Below are positions 56,427 through 64,000 of a stretch of 64,000 nucleotides of DNA, piece after piece. Each line of letters opens with the position of its first letter. The first letter of the stretch is position 1. The stretch is from NCBI RefSeq assembly GCF_005937885.2, contig NZ_CP042176.1:3591501-3655500 (forward strand), read 5' to 3'. The notes below the pieces were generated by a model. That model had not been told where the DNA came from, did not search any database, and saw nothing but the letters and a program-made list of their open reading frames with translations. The translations under genes were made by a program, and so were the position numbers. The stretch comes from Bradyrhizobium sp. KBS0727. Its GTDB lineage: Bacteria > Pseudomonadota > Alphaproteobacteria > Rhizobiales > Xanthobacteraceae.

Positions 56427-57260
56427 CTAAGGCGCACGCGCGAGCTGGGCGGCGAAATAAGCGACGGTCTTTGCATAGACCTCGCTCTTGTTCCACTGCT
56501 GGATCACCGCAAAATTCGGGCTGCCGGGTTGCCAGTCCTTGCCCTTCTGCCAGCCATAGCTGGCAAGAAAGTTCGCGGTCGATGCCAGTACGTCCGGGAC
56601 GCTCCGCAGCAGATCGCGGTGGCCGTTGCCGTCGAAATCCACGGCGAATTTGATGTAGGACGAGGGCATGAACTGGGTCTGGCCGATTTCGCCGGCCCAT
56701 GCGCCACGCATTTCCTGCGGGGCGATATCGCCGCGCTCGATGATGCGCAGCGCGTCCATCAACTCGGCCTTGAACGTGTCGGCGCGCCTGCAATCATAGG
56801 CCAGCGTTGCCAGCGCGCGCATCGTCGGGAATTTCCCGATATTGGCGCCGAAATCGGTTTCCAGACCCCAGATCGCGACGATCACTTCGCCCGGCACGCC
56901 ATAGGCCTGCTCGATCCGCGACAGCACCGAACCATACTGCTTGAGCATGTTGGAGCCGCGGGCCATTCGGGGCGGGACCATCCGGCCGGAAAATTCCTCA
57001 AAGCTCTGGCTGAACACTTTCTGCGACTGGTCGCGGGTCAGCACGTTCTTGTCGAGGGTGACGCCGCTCAGGCCTGCCTGGATGGCGGCGGGTGAAATCC
57101 CTTTCGCGGTGGCTTCCTTCTTGAAGTCTTCCAGCCACGCCTCGAAGGTGCCGGTGCCGCAGGGCGCGGCGATCGCGGATGCGGCGGCCGACGTCAAGAC
57201 GAGTGCGGCCAACGCAACGGCGCGCAGGGAGCGGCGAGGGGTCAAAAAACAAGAGCTCAT
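56427..57260 (-). CDS. Lytic murein transglycosylase (MltB-type)
   Basis: This enzyme cleaves glycan strands of peptidoglycan with formation of 1,6-anhydro ends. The 277-residue product has a signal peptide (about residues 1-30) and an SLT_2 domain with the catalytic Glu in VAIWGLETDFGANIG, and GEIGQTQFMPSSYIKFAVDF with the substrate-groove residues. It lacks the C-terminal peptidoglycan-binding domain found in some members. It is exported to the periplasm, and there is no lipobox, so it is probably soluble. Confidence 0.9.
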   Translation of the reverse strand: MSSCFLTPRRSLRAVALAALVLTSAAASAIAAPCGTGTFEAWLEDFKKEATAKGISPAAIQAGLSGVTLDKNVLTRDQSQKVFSQSFEEFSGRMVPPRMARGSNMLKQYGSVLSRIEQAYGVPGEVIVAIWGLETDFGANIGKFPTMRALATLAYDCRRADTFKAELMDALRIIERGDIAPQEMRGAWAGEIGQTQFMPSSYIKFAVDFDGNGHRDLLRSVPDVLASTANFLASYGWQKGKDWQPGSPNFAVIQQWNKSEVYAKTVAYFAAQLARAP

Positions 57261-57497
57261 GCAGTCATTCGCTCCAAGGTCGACTCATCATCGACATCAG
57301 CTTCGAAACCATACCGAATGTTCGGGGCAACAGCGGCTAAAACAAGGCTTTTCCACCTGCATGGCCGTTACGCATGCAGTGCGCGCTATGCCGCCCAATT
57401 CATGGGCTGCGGGATTGTCGGGGCCATCATCCTCCGGCGCACCGAACCGCCGGTCAGCCGTCGACCGGCGGTCTTGGTCGCGACAGGTGCCGCTGCC

Positions 57498-58427
57498 CTA
57501 GCTGTCCTTGCGCCGCCAGGGAAACAGATTGGCCGGGAAATCGGCGGCGGGACGGCGTTCGCGCGGCTGCCGTGGCGGAAGTGGCTGCGGGTTGAGCTCG
57601 GGCTCGATCGTTTCCCGATAGAGATGCCAGGTGGCGTGCCCGAGCAACGGGATCACGACTGTAAGGCCAAGGAAGAACGGCAGCGATCCCGCCACCAGCA
57701 GTACCGCGACGATCAATCCCCAGGCTGCCATTGGTACCGGATTGCGTGCGACCGCGCGCAGCGAGGTCACCATCGCATCGCCAACGCCGGCATGACGATC
57801 GAGCATCAGCGGGAACGACACCACGCTGACGCAAAGCGCGACGAGCGCGAACAGGAAGCCGACGCCACAGCCGACGATGATCAGCCACCAGCCTTGCGGC
57901 GTCGTCAGCACGCGCGTGGCGAAGTCGGAAATACCGGTCGCGCCTTCATAGCCGAATGCCGCAATGTAGATTGCCTGCGCGGTGGCGACCCAGGTCACGA
58001 ACAGTGCCAGCAGCAGGACGCCGAGGCCGAGCATCGCGCCGAATGATGGTGAGCGCAGCACTTCGAGCGCATCCCATGCCGAAGGTTGCTGTTCGCCTTT
58101 CTCTCGACGGCGGCTCAGCTCATAGAGACCGAGTGCTGCGAACGGGCCGAGCAGGGCAAAGCCGGCGGCGAGCGGAAACAGCAACGGCAACACGGAATAG
58201 CCGAGCACGGTGCGCGCCAGCACCAGTCCGAGCACGGGATAGATCACGCAGAGAATGATGGCGTGGCTTGGGACAGCCTTGAAGTCTTCCCAGCCGAGTT
58301 GCAACGCCCGATGCAGATCGGAGAAGCCGATGGTTCGAATGACTGGCGCAGCTGCGGCATCTTGTCCGTTCTGCGTCAGAGATGTGACATTGCCTTGAAT
58401 TGGAGCGCCTTGCATTGGAGTGGCCAT
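57498..58427 (-). CDS. DUF2189 multispanning membrane protein
   Basis: The 309-residue product has a polar N terminus (about 1-45) and at least six hydrophobic segments, including AIILCVIYPVLGLVLARTVL, LLFPLAAGFALLGPFAALGL and WGLIVAVLLVAGSLPFFLGL, then a basic, Pro-rich cytoplasmic tail. This layout and the segment GLYELSRRREKGE fit DUF2189, whose role is unknown. The ATG at 58427 (MATPMQGAPIQ) follows GGAGG by 8 bp and is preferred to starts further upstream. It is divergent from the DUF3597 gene. Confidence 0.82.
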   Translation of the reverse strand: MATPMQGAPIQGNVTSLTQNGQDAAAAPVIRTIGFSDLHRALQLGWEDFKAVPSHAIILCVIYPVLGLVLARTVLGYSVLPLLFPLAAGFALLGPFAALGLYELSRRREKGEQQPSAWDALEVLRSPSFGAMLGLGVLLLALFVTWVATAQAIYIAAFGYEGATGISDFATRVLTTPQGWWLIIVGCGVGFLFALVALCVSVVSFPLMLDRHAGVGDAMVTSLRAVARNPVPMAAWGLIVAVLLVAGSLPFFLGLTVVIPLLGHATWHLYRETIEPELNPQPLPPRQPRERRPAADFPANLFPWRRKDS

Positions 58428-58722
58428 GGTCGTCGCCTCCCTTTGGCGGCAGCGTTTTGCGCCTTGCCGGGGCGCAAACGTGCCGTTTCCAAAAATGATC
58501 ACGAACAGACCAGACGCGCAGACAGGTAGAGGAACTGGCCTTGTCGCGAACTGAAGCGATAACGTACTCCCAAAGAGGGACAGATGCACTCACGCTTCGG
58601 TGAATGTTGCATTGGCAAGCGAGGCCGGTCTCGGTAAACTCGACCTCGGTACCGGCTAGGTGCTGCCGGTCGGAAAGTGCCGACGGACCCCACCACATCT
58701 TCAAGCTTATTGGGAGCTAACG

Positions 58723-59109
58723 ATGAGTATTTTCGGAAAAATCATGAGCGCGATCTTCGGCACCAAGGCGGATGCTGCGCCTGCGAGTGGCGGAGCGGCG
58801 CCGGCGGGTGGATCCTCGTCAGCTGCGGCGCCCGGGGCGGCACCGGCCCAGACCGTCGACGTCGCGCCGATCCTGGACAAGGCGGTGGCGGCCAAGGGCG
58901 AGAAGCTGGAGTGGCGCACCTCGATCGTCGACCTGATGAAGGCGCTCGACATCGACTCCAGTTTTGCAGCGCGCAAGGAGCTGGCCAAGGAGCTCGGCTA
59001 CACCGGCGACAGCAACGACTCCGCCAGCATGAACATCTGGCTACACAAGCAGGTCATGACCAAACTGGCAGCCAATGGCGGCAAGCTGCCGCCGGAAATC
59101 AAGCACTGA
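58723..59109 (+). CDS. DUF3597 protein
   Basis: The 128-residue product starts MSIFGKIMSAIFG, then has an Ala/Gly/Pro-rich linker (about residues 20-48), and a C-terminal helical domain with DVAPILDKAVAAKGEKLEWR and SIVDLMKALDIDSSFAARKE. This is the DUF3597 family, whose members contain a LysM-like or helical module and occur singly in many alphaproteobacteria; the function is unknown. GGGAG lies before the ATG at 58723. A strong terminator follows. Confidence 0.85.
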   Translation: MSIFGKIMSAIFGTKADAAPASGGAAPAGGSSSAAAPGAAPAQTVDVAPILDKAVAAKGEKLEWRTSIVDLMKALDIDSSFAARKELAKELGYTGDSNDSASMNIWLHKQVMTKLAANGGKLPPEIKH

Positions 59110-59131
59110 TCTGCGGCTTCAGGCACGGCAA

Positions 59132-59157
59132 AGGCCCGCGATATCGCGGGCCTTTTT
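59132..59157 (+). terminator. Rho-independent terminator
   Basis: A perfect 22-bp palindrome beginning AGGCCCGCGAT is followed by TTTTT. It lies 23 bp after the DUF3597 gene and separates it from the fumarylacetoacetase-family gene. Confidence 0.88.
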
Positions 59158-59196
59158 CGTGACGCCGCCAAACAAGAATCAACAAGGAGAACGCTC

Positions 59197-59988
59197 ATGA
59201 ACATTATCGATCGCAGGACTATCCTGGCGTCCGGTGCGCTGGCACTGGCGGGCACGGCCATGCAGGGCAGTCCGGCCGAAGCGCAAGCCGGCCCGAAGGC
59301 GATGTTTCCCGTACCGGCGACGACGATCCCGATCGTCGGCGAGGCCGAGGTATTTCAGGTTCGACGGATCTATTGCATCGGACGCAACTATGCCGCGCAT
59401 GCGATCGAGCGTGGCTCCGACCCGACCCGGGAGCCGCCGTTCTTCTTCCAGAAGCCGACCGATGCGATCCAGAACGTCGCGGTCGGCACCGTCGCCGACC
59501 ATCCTTATCCGTCGCTGACCAAGAACTATCACCATGAGGTCGAACTGGTCGCGGCACTGAAATCGGGCGGCGCCGACATCCCGGCCGAGAAGGCGCTCGA
59601 GCACGTCTACGGCTACGCGCTTGGCCTCGACATGACCCGCCGCGACCTGCAGAACGGCATGGCGGCGGAGAAGAAGCCGTGGGAGATCGGCAAGAGCTTT
59701 GACCATGCCGCCGTGATCGGCCCGATTCACCCGGCGTCGAAGACCGGCCATTTTGCCAAGGGCGCGATCTCGCTTGCGATCAACGGCACCGTGAAGCAGA
59801 GCTCCGACCTGCAGAACATGATCTGGAGCGTGGCCGAACAGATCGCCAAATTGTCCCAGGCCTTCGAGCTGAAAGCAGGCGACATCATCTATTCCGGCAC
59901 CCCTGAAAATGTCGGCCCGGTGGTCAAGGGCGACGTACTGCTCTGCAAGCTGGAAGGCCTGCCGGATATGTCGATCCGGATCGTGTAA
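59197..59988 (+). CDS. Fumarylacetoacetate hydrolase-family protein with Tat-like leader
   Basis: The 263-residue product has an FAH catalytic fold with the entry segment IYCIGRNYAAHAIERG, metal ligands suggested by HHEVELVAALKSGG and YGYALGLDMTRRDLQ, and GDIIYSGTPENVGPV near the end. Before the fold is a leader: twin arginines at residues 6-7 (DRRTIL), a hydrophobic stretch and an AEAQA cleavage-like site near residue 31. This is a candidate Tat export signal, which is unusual because FAH proteins normally act in the cytoplasm. AAGGAGA precedes the ATG. The substrate is unknown; the family includes fumarylpyruvate and acylpyruvate hydrolases. Confidence 0.85.
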   Translation: MNIIDRRTILASGALALAGTAMQGSPAEAQAGPKAMFPVPATTIPIVGEAEVFQVRRIYCIGRNYAAHAIERGSDPTREPPFFFQKPTDAIQNVAVGTVADHPYPSLTKNYHHEVELVAALKSGGADIPAEKALEHVYGYALGLDMTRRDLQNGMAAEKKPWEIGKSFDHAAVIGPIHPASKTGHFAKGAISLAINGTVKQSSDLQNMIWSVAEQIAKLSQAFELKAGDIIYSGTPENVGPVVKGDVLLCKLEGLPDMSIRIV

Positions 59989-60125
59989 GGCGCTCGGGCG
60001 GCTCCTGAACTTGCGAGCTGCAAGGCGCGACCAAGGGATGACACGCGGCGGCGCGGACGATGCCTGGCGTCAGGCATGGTCCGCGATCCGCTGCGCAAAT
60101 TTCTGACATCCCGAGGATCCAGGCC

Positions 60126-60821
60126 TTGCCAACCCGCATCGAGCGTTCCGGCGACCTTCTCACCATCCAGCAGGACGTTCCGTGGCTGTCGCGGCTGCTG
60201 ATGCTGCCGCTGCTGTTGGGCGCCGGCTATCTTTTTCGGATTTTCTTTCTGTCGATCGGCGACGTGCTCGGCGGCGTGAAAGAGAGCGAGTTGCTGGCTG
60301 GCCAGATCATTTGCCTCGTCCTCGGCCTGCTCATCGGCGTCCCCGGCCTGATGGGATTCCTGATTCGAAACTCGCTGGTGATCGACAAGGCGCAGGGCAG
60401 GGTGACGAAGTTCTACGACTTCAGGCTGTTCGGCATACCCAAGAGCTTCGACCTTTCGCATGTTTCGCTGATCACGATCACTTGGGAAGACATCCTGGAG
60501 CAGAACACGACCGGTCCCGACCGCGACATATTTAATGTCAATTTGGTGCGTCCCAGGGATCACCAAGCGACCATGATCGCATTCTTCAGAACACTGAAGG
60601 AAGCGACCGATCTGGCCAACGAATTGTCCGTCGCACTTGGAATACCGGTGAAGGATCTTTCGGACACCGAACCGGACGAGGACTGCGACCCGGAGGAGCT
60701 GGACAAGGCTATGCCGTCAAATCCGCGGCCTCGGGGTGCTTTGCGAGGTAGTCCACAACAAACGAACATCCCGCAACCACCTTCCGCCCGTCCGCCCGGA
60801 TCAGCTCCAGCGCACCCTTGA
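60126..60821 (+). CDS. Hypothetical membrane protein
   Basis: The 231-residue product has two predicted membrane helices (about residues 22-44 and 58-80), then a soluble beta-type domain (RVTKFYDFRLFGIPKSFDL) and an acidic then Pro-rich tail. The family is not recognised. The start is probably the TTG at 60126, which has GAGGA 8 bp upstream; an ATG at 60060 would add a segment without protein character. The last 113 bp overlap the end of a gene on the other strand, which is larger than usual. Confidence 0.6.
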   Translation: MPTRIERSGDLLTIQQDVPWLSRLLMLPLLLGAGYLFRIFFLSIGDVLGGVKESELLAGQIICLVLGLLIGVPGLMGFLIRNSLVIDKAQGRVTKFYDFRLFGIPKSFDLSHVSLITITWEDILEQNTTGPDRDIFNVNLVRPRDHQATMIAFFRTLKEATDLANELSVALGIPVKDLSDTEPDEDCDPEELDKAMPSNPRPRGALRGSPQQTNIPQPPSARPPGSAPAHP

Positions 60822-60981
60822 CCAGTTCGGATGCGATGCCGCGGCCGCGAAGCGAGCGCGGTGTCTCGGTGTGGGTAATGATGACGGCTGACGGCGTCAC
60901 GCGGTAATTCGCGAACGCCACCGCGCCTTCGACGTCGAGTTCGAAGCGGCTTTGAGCCTTATCGTCACGGACGGCGGCCAT
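60709..60981 (-). CDS. GNAT-like small N-acetyltransferase, copy 1
   Basis: The 90-residue product matches the small YjdJ/GCN5-like acetyltransferase group (N-acetyltransferase fold, acyl-CoA loop LRGRGIASELVKGAL at about residues 45-59). The ATG at 60981 is chosen because it gives the same 15-residue lead to RFEL as the paralogue at 61920-62195; the frame to 61020 adds 13 extra residues. It shares FELxVEG, HTETP/HTEVP and LVKGALELIRADGRKVV-type segments with that copy. Its end overlaps the convergent membrane-protein gene. The acetyl acceptor is unknown. Confidence 0.8.
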   Translation of the reverse strand: MAAVRDDKAQSRFELDVEGAVAFANYRVTPSAVIITHTETPRSLRGRGIASELVKGALELIRADGRKVVAGCSFVVDYLAKHPEAADLTA

Positions 60982-61024
60982 GCGGGCAATTCCCCAGTTC
61001 GAATGATTCACCGTGTTCATTTAA

Positions 61025-61285
61025 GCGCGTGAACCCGGCGCTGCAAACCGCAATCGCGGCACGATCCGGCCCTACCAGGGCGACAACAGAGGCGGCCTTG
61101 CCGATTACGACAAGGCGCTGCAATACGACCCGGCCGATGCTTATTCCTGGAATAATCGCGGCCAGGCCAAAATGCGGCTCGGCGACGTCAAGGGGGCGAT
61201 CGCGGATTTCCGCAAGGCGCTCGAGATCAACCCGAGCCTGCGCACCGGACGCGACGGCCTGCAACAGCTCGGGGTGGCGCTGTAG
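61025..61285 (+). pseudogene. Remnant of a tetratricopeptide-repeat gene
   Basis: A frame ending in TAG at 61283-61285 translates to NRGTIRPYQGDNRGGLADYD, then KALQYDPADAYSWNNRGQAK and GAIADFRKALEINPSLRTG, which are clear TPR units. No start codon or signal peptide precedes it, and an in-frame stop lies at 61022. It seems to be the C-terminal piece of a longer TPR protein whose 5' part has been lost, near the end of the GNAT gene copy 1. Confidence 0.7.
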
Positions 61286-61469
61286 GGTTGGCCTGCCGCC
61301 AGCCGCCTTCATGCACGGAATCCTGCTGGTCGCGTCTTGCAAGCGATTCCGGCGTGCCTACCTTTTAGGGCAGACATACGCCCCGATGCGGCCGGATCTC
61401 GTTCGATATCGGAATGTGTTTGATCGTGGGCCGCTGACGTATGCCTCTTTTTTTCAAGGGAGGTTACCT

Positions 61470-61871
61470 ATGTCGGACTCTCGTTTCTTCAATACGCATC
61501 GCCCATGGGAAGATTGGTTCGGCATGCTGCTTGGCGGGCTGATTGTGGTGTCGCCATGGTTTCCGTTCCAGTCCAGCCACGAGACCATGGACGCTGAGCG
61601 CAGCACGATGATCCTCAACACCTTTGCGGTCGGCATGCTCGTGTTCGGCCTTGGCCAGCTCGAATACGTCGCCTTGCAGCGGTGGGAGGAGGTAGCGGAA
61701 ATCGCACTCGGCCTCTGGCTGATCGCATCGCCCTTCATCTTCGGCTATTCCGGCGACGACATGCTGAAGATTTGGCACGCCTCGCTCGGCGTCATCGTCG
61801 TGTTGCTGGGTGGGCTTCAACTCTGGCAGGACTGGCGGCTCAGCGACAATGAGCTGGCCAACCATCCGTAG
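61470..61871 (+). CDS. SPW-repeat membrane protein
   Basis: The 133-residue product has four hydrophobic segments (GMLLGGLIVVSPWF, TFAVGMLVFGLGQL, EIALGLWLIASPFIFGY and GVIVVLLGGLQLWQD) with the SPW-type words VVSPWF and IASPFIF. This is the SPW repeat family of small membrane proteins, of unknown function. The strong AAGGGAGG ribosome site 6 bp before the ATG at 61470 fixes the start, although the frame is open far upstream through the TPR remnant. Confidence 0.85.
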   Translation: MSDSRFFNTHRPWEDWFGMLLGGLIVVSPWFPFQSSHETMDAERSTMILNTFAVGMLVFGLGQLEYVALQRWEEVAEIALGLWLIASPFIFGYSGDDMLKIWHASLGVIVVLLGGLQLWQDWRLSDNELANHP

Positions 61872-61919
61872 TAGTAGCGACCAGTGCGTGGGCCCGCCGG
61901 TCTCCAGCTCGGCGCGGCC

Positions 61920-62195
61920 TCATGCCTTCAGCAGATCGGCATAGTCGGCGTGCTTGTCGATCCAGGCTTTGACGAACGGGCACTGCGCGACCACTTTCAG
62001 CCCGTCGGCCCGCACTTGGTCGAGCGCGCCCTTGATGAGCTTCGAGCCTACGCCTTTGCCGCCGAGTTCAGGGGGCACCTCGGTGTGGACGAAGGTGATG
62101 ACGCCGTCAGCTAACTTGTAGTAGGTGGCGGCGATATGGCCTTCGACCGCGAGTTCGAAACGGTGCTCGGCCTTGTTGTCAACGACGTCGTTCAT
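61920..62195 (-). CDS. GNAT-like small N-acetyltransferase, copy 2
   Basis: The 91-residue product is a paralogue of the gene at 60709-60981: RFELAVEGHIAATYYKL, VHTEVPPELGGKGVGSKLI and GALDQVRADGLKVVAQCPF align with that copy through most of the length. The glycine-rich acyl-CoA loop (GGKGVGSKL) is present. The ATG at 62195 starts 11 bp after the stop of the small Tat-leader gene, suggesting an operon. The duplication is probably local, with a TPR remnant and the SPW gene now between the copies. Confidence 0.85.
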   Translation of the reverse strand: MNDVVDNKAEHRFELAVEGHIAATYYKLADGVITFVHTEVPPELGGKGVGSKLIKGALDQVRADGLKVVAQCPFVKAWIDKHADYADLLKA

Positions 62196-62206
62196 GTTGC
62201 TACCTG

Positions 62207-62368
62207 CTAGTTCTTGAGAGAGTCCGTAAGCATATCGCGGATCGACCAAGGTTCGCCGTCGCTGGCCCGATCGGCCGACGAGGGCGCTGCGGCCCATACC
62301 GGTTGCGATAGAGCCATGGCCGGCAGGCCGGCCGCACCTGACACTATCAACGCCCGACGGGTCGCCAT
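62207..62368 (-). CDS. Small protein with Tat-like leader
   Basis: The 53-residue product begins MATRRALIVSGAAGLPAMAL, with twin arginines at residues 4-5, a hydrophobic stretch and a cleavage-like site (VWAAA) near residue 26. The mature part is only about 27 residues (ending IRDMLTDSLKN). GAGGACTG lies before the ATG. It is too short for many gene finders. It may be a real micro-secreted protein or the N-terminal relic of a longer one. Confidence 0.55.
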   Translation of the reverse strand: MATRRALIVSGAAGLPAMALSQPVWAAAPSSADRASDGEPWSIRDMLTDSLKN

Positions 62369-62455
62369 GGCAGTCCTCAAATCAGATCAGTCTGCTTATA
62401 GACGGAGATGCTTGGCTGGATCATGGTGATTCCGGCAAGATGCCGGGAGAAGACC

Positions 62456-62584
62456 ATGTCGAATGAAAAAGGGCCGAACATCAAGAAAAAGCAGAAGTGC
62501 AAGAACTGCGAGGGCAAGGGCTTGGTGAAAAAGGGCGACAACGTCGTCAAATGCCAGCGCTGCAAGGGGACCGGCGTGCGCTGA
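62456..62584 (+). CDS. Microprotein with two DnaJ-type CxxCxGxG motifs
   Basis: The 42-residue product starts MSNEKGPNIKKKQK and contains CKNCEGKG and CQRCKGTG, spaced by 18 residues. These are exactly the repeats that build the zinc-binding domain of DnaJ, but the J domain and the rest are absent. One zinc ion could be held by the four cysteines. GGGAGA lies 6 bp upstream of the ATG, supporting translation. Possible tasks are binding unfolded proteins or redox/zinc handling; none is shown. Confidence 0.75.
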   Translation: MSNEKGPNIKKKQKCKNCEGKGLVKKGDNVVKCQRCKGTGVR

Positions 62585-62750
62585 ACGTTGTTGCCGTGCG
62601 GCGCCGTTCGCGTTCAAAATGCCCATCTGACGGCGATCCGGCGGCCCTTGCCGAAGCCTGTGCGATGGCGATAAACCATCGCCAAGAAACCATGGCCAAG
62701 CCTGCCCCGGGGCGATCAACAGCCCCCGCCTGCGTTGAAGAGGAAACCTC

Positions 62751-62951
62751 ATGAAGCTCGTCCTGACCGTGCTTGGCATCGTCCTGCTCGTCGTCGCCGC
62801 GGTCTATTTCGTCATGCCGGCCGATCAATTGCCGGGCTTCTTCCCCGGGCATGAAGCGGGCGTTGCGAAAATCCACGCCAAGCATGGCATTGTCGCCGGA
62901 GTCGCCGGCCTGGTGCTGCTGGCGGCCGGCGTATGGATGGGACGCCGATGA
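62751..62951 (+). CDS. Small membrane protein
   Basis: The 66-residue product has two hydrophobic helices (about residues 3-22 and 47-62) joined by a short polar loop (FFPGHEAGVAKIHAKHG). AGGAAAC precedes the ATG. Its stop overlaps the start of the acyl-CoA synthetase gene by 4 bp (ATGA), so the two are cotranslated. I do not recognise the family. Confidence 0.72.
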   Translation: MKLVLTVLGIVLLVVAAVYFVMPADQLPGFFPGHEAGVAKIHAKHGIVAGVAGLVLLAAGVWMGRR

Positions 62952-64000
62952 GCGGCTCATCCGCCGCAACCAGCCCGCGCGGGGGACTGGCGCGGATGTC
63001 GCGCCGGGTGATGAACCTGGCGCATCTGGTGACCCAGAACGCCCGGCGCCATGGCGAACGGGCGGGCTTCATCTGGGGCGACAAGTCCTGGACCTGGCGC
63101 GAGATCGATGCCGCCGTCTCGGCGCTGACGGCGGCCCTTGCCGCGCGCGGCGTTGTCAAGGGCGACCGCATCCTCGTTCATTCCAAGAATTGCGACGAGA
63201 TGTTCTGGTCGATGTTCGCGGCCTTTCGCCTCGGCGCGGTCTGGGTGCCCACAAACTTTCGCCTGATGCCGGACGAGGTCGCTTATCTTGCCTCGGCTTC
63301 CGGCGCCAAGGCGTTCCTGTGCCACGGCGATTTTCCCGATCACGCCAGCGCCGCGGCCAATCCCGCGCTCGAATTCATCTGGCGGATCGGCGAGGGCGGC
63401 TTTGGCGAGACCTCCGTGGCCGAGGCGATCGCGGCGCACGCCGGCACGAAGGTCGACAACGCCGCCGTCGATTACGACGATCCCTGCTGGTTCTTCTTCA
63501 CCTCGGGCACGACGGGACGCTCCAAGGCGGCGGTGCTGACCCACGGCCAGATGGCGTTCGTCGTCACCAACCATCTCGCCGACCTGATGCCGGGCACCAC
63601 GGAACGGGACGCCTCGCTGGTGGTGGCGCCGCTGTCGCACGGCGCCGGCGTCCATCAACTGGTGCAGACCGCCCGCGGCGTGCCGACCATCCTGCTGCCG
63701 TCGGAGAAATTCGACATCGCCGAGGCGTTCCGCCTGATCGAGGTCCATCGGGTCAGCAACATCTTCACGGTGCCGACGATTTTGAAGATGATGGTCGAGC
63801 ACCCCGCGGTCGACAAATACGATCACTCCTCGCTGCGCTTCATCATCTATGCCGGCGCGCCGATGTACCGCGAGGACCAGAAGGCCGCGCTGAACAAGCT
63901 CGGCTCCGTGCTGGTGCAGTATTTCGGCCTTGGCGAGGTCACCGGCAACATCACGGTGCTGCCGACCTACCTGCACGACCCCGAGGACAGCCCCACAGCC
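62948..64000 (+). CDS. Acyl-CoA synthetase (AMP-forming), 5' part
   Basis: The open frame runs to the window edge and gives the first 351 residues of an ANL-family enzyme that activates a carboxylic acid to acyl-AMP and acyl-CoA. The P-loop-like FFFTSGTTGRSKAAVLTH (about residues 180-197) and the later YFGLGEVTGN are present. The small C-terminal domain lies beyond the window. The ATG at 62948 overlaps the upstream membrane-protein gene by 4 bp. Acid chain length and type cannot be told. Confidence 0.92.
   Translation, partial: MSGSSAATSPRGGLARMSRRVMNLAHLVTQNARRHGERAGFIWGDKSWTWREIDAAVSALTAALAARGVVKGDRILVHSKNCDEMFWSMFAAFRLGAVWVPTNFRLMPDEVAYLASASGAKAFLCHGDFPDHASAAANPALEFIWRIGEGGFGETSVAEAIAAHAGTKVDNAAVDYDDPCWFFFTSGTTGRSKAAVLTHGQMAFVVTNHLADLMPGTTERDASLVVAPLSHGAGVHQLVQTARGVPTILLPSEKFDIAEAFRLIEVHRVSNIFTVPTILKMMVEHPAVDKYDHSSLRFIIYAGAPMYREDQKAALNKLGSVLVQYFGLGEVTGNITVLPTYLHDPEDSPTA

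Overview
The window is a 64 kb chromosomal segment of a GC-rich alphaproteobacterium, most likely Bradyrhizobium or a close relative in the Nitrobacteraceae. This rests on protein style, the nagZ-scpAB-tatABC-serS-surE-pcm gene order, two families of dispersed palindromic repeats, and a dispersed repeat whose false ORFs are familiar from Bradyrhizobium genomes. No tRNA, rRNA or CRISPR array was found by eye.

Layout. 1-4.2 kb: the end of the pyruvate dehydrogenase E2 gene, lpdA, a threonine synthase-like gene and an orphan Bug-type binding protein. 4.3-7.6 kb: a katG/oxyR divergent pair, followed by two sensor or unknown genes. 10.9-15.5 kb: a three-gene leftward operon (mannose-6-phosphate isomerase, a two-domain glycosyltransferase, a GH130-like enzyme) that looks like a dedicated mannoside pathway. 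15.5-18.1 kb: small secreted and hypothetical genes and a repeat, the least gene-dense stretch. 18.1-29.8 kb: cytochrome P450, ilvD, a Sel1 protein, xthA, an RND efflux pair and a hybrid sensor kinase.

29.8-52.2 kb is a housekeeping block: erpA, dgt, argS, a SPOR protein, nagZ, scpA, scpB, tatABC, serS, surE, pcm, an NlpD-like protein, a DUF815 ATPase, yajC-secD-secF, and two small genes resembling mitochondrial complex I assembly factors. An IS481-type element lies between surE and a response regulator. It has inserted inside a palindromic repeat, with a 5-bp target duplication.

52.3-64 kb: a kinase fused to an acyl-adenylate-enzyme C-terminal domain, trmFO, a DUF1127 gene, a long non-coding gap, a lytic transglycosylase, membrane and DUF proteins, a fumarylacetoacetase-family protein with a Tat-like leader, two GNAT-like paralogues around a TPR gene remnant, several microproteins, and the 5' part of an acyl-CoA synthetase gene.

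No wholly new defence or mobile system is evident. The best candidates for undescribed biology are the kinase-ANL fusion, the GT/GH130/isomerase operon, the SecDF-linked complex I assembly-like pair, and a 42-residue protein built of two DnaJ-type cysteine motifs. All function calls are by recognition of motifs and family resemblance; no database search was run.
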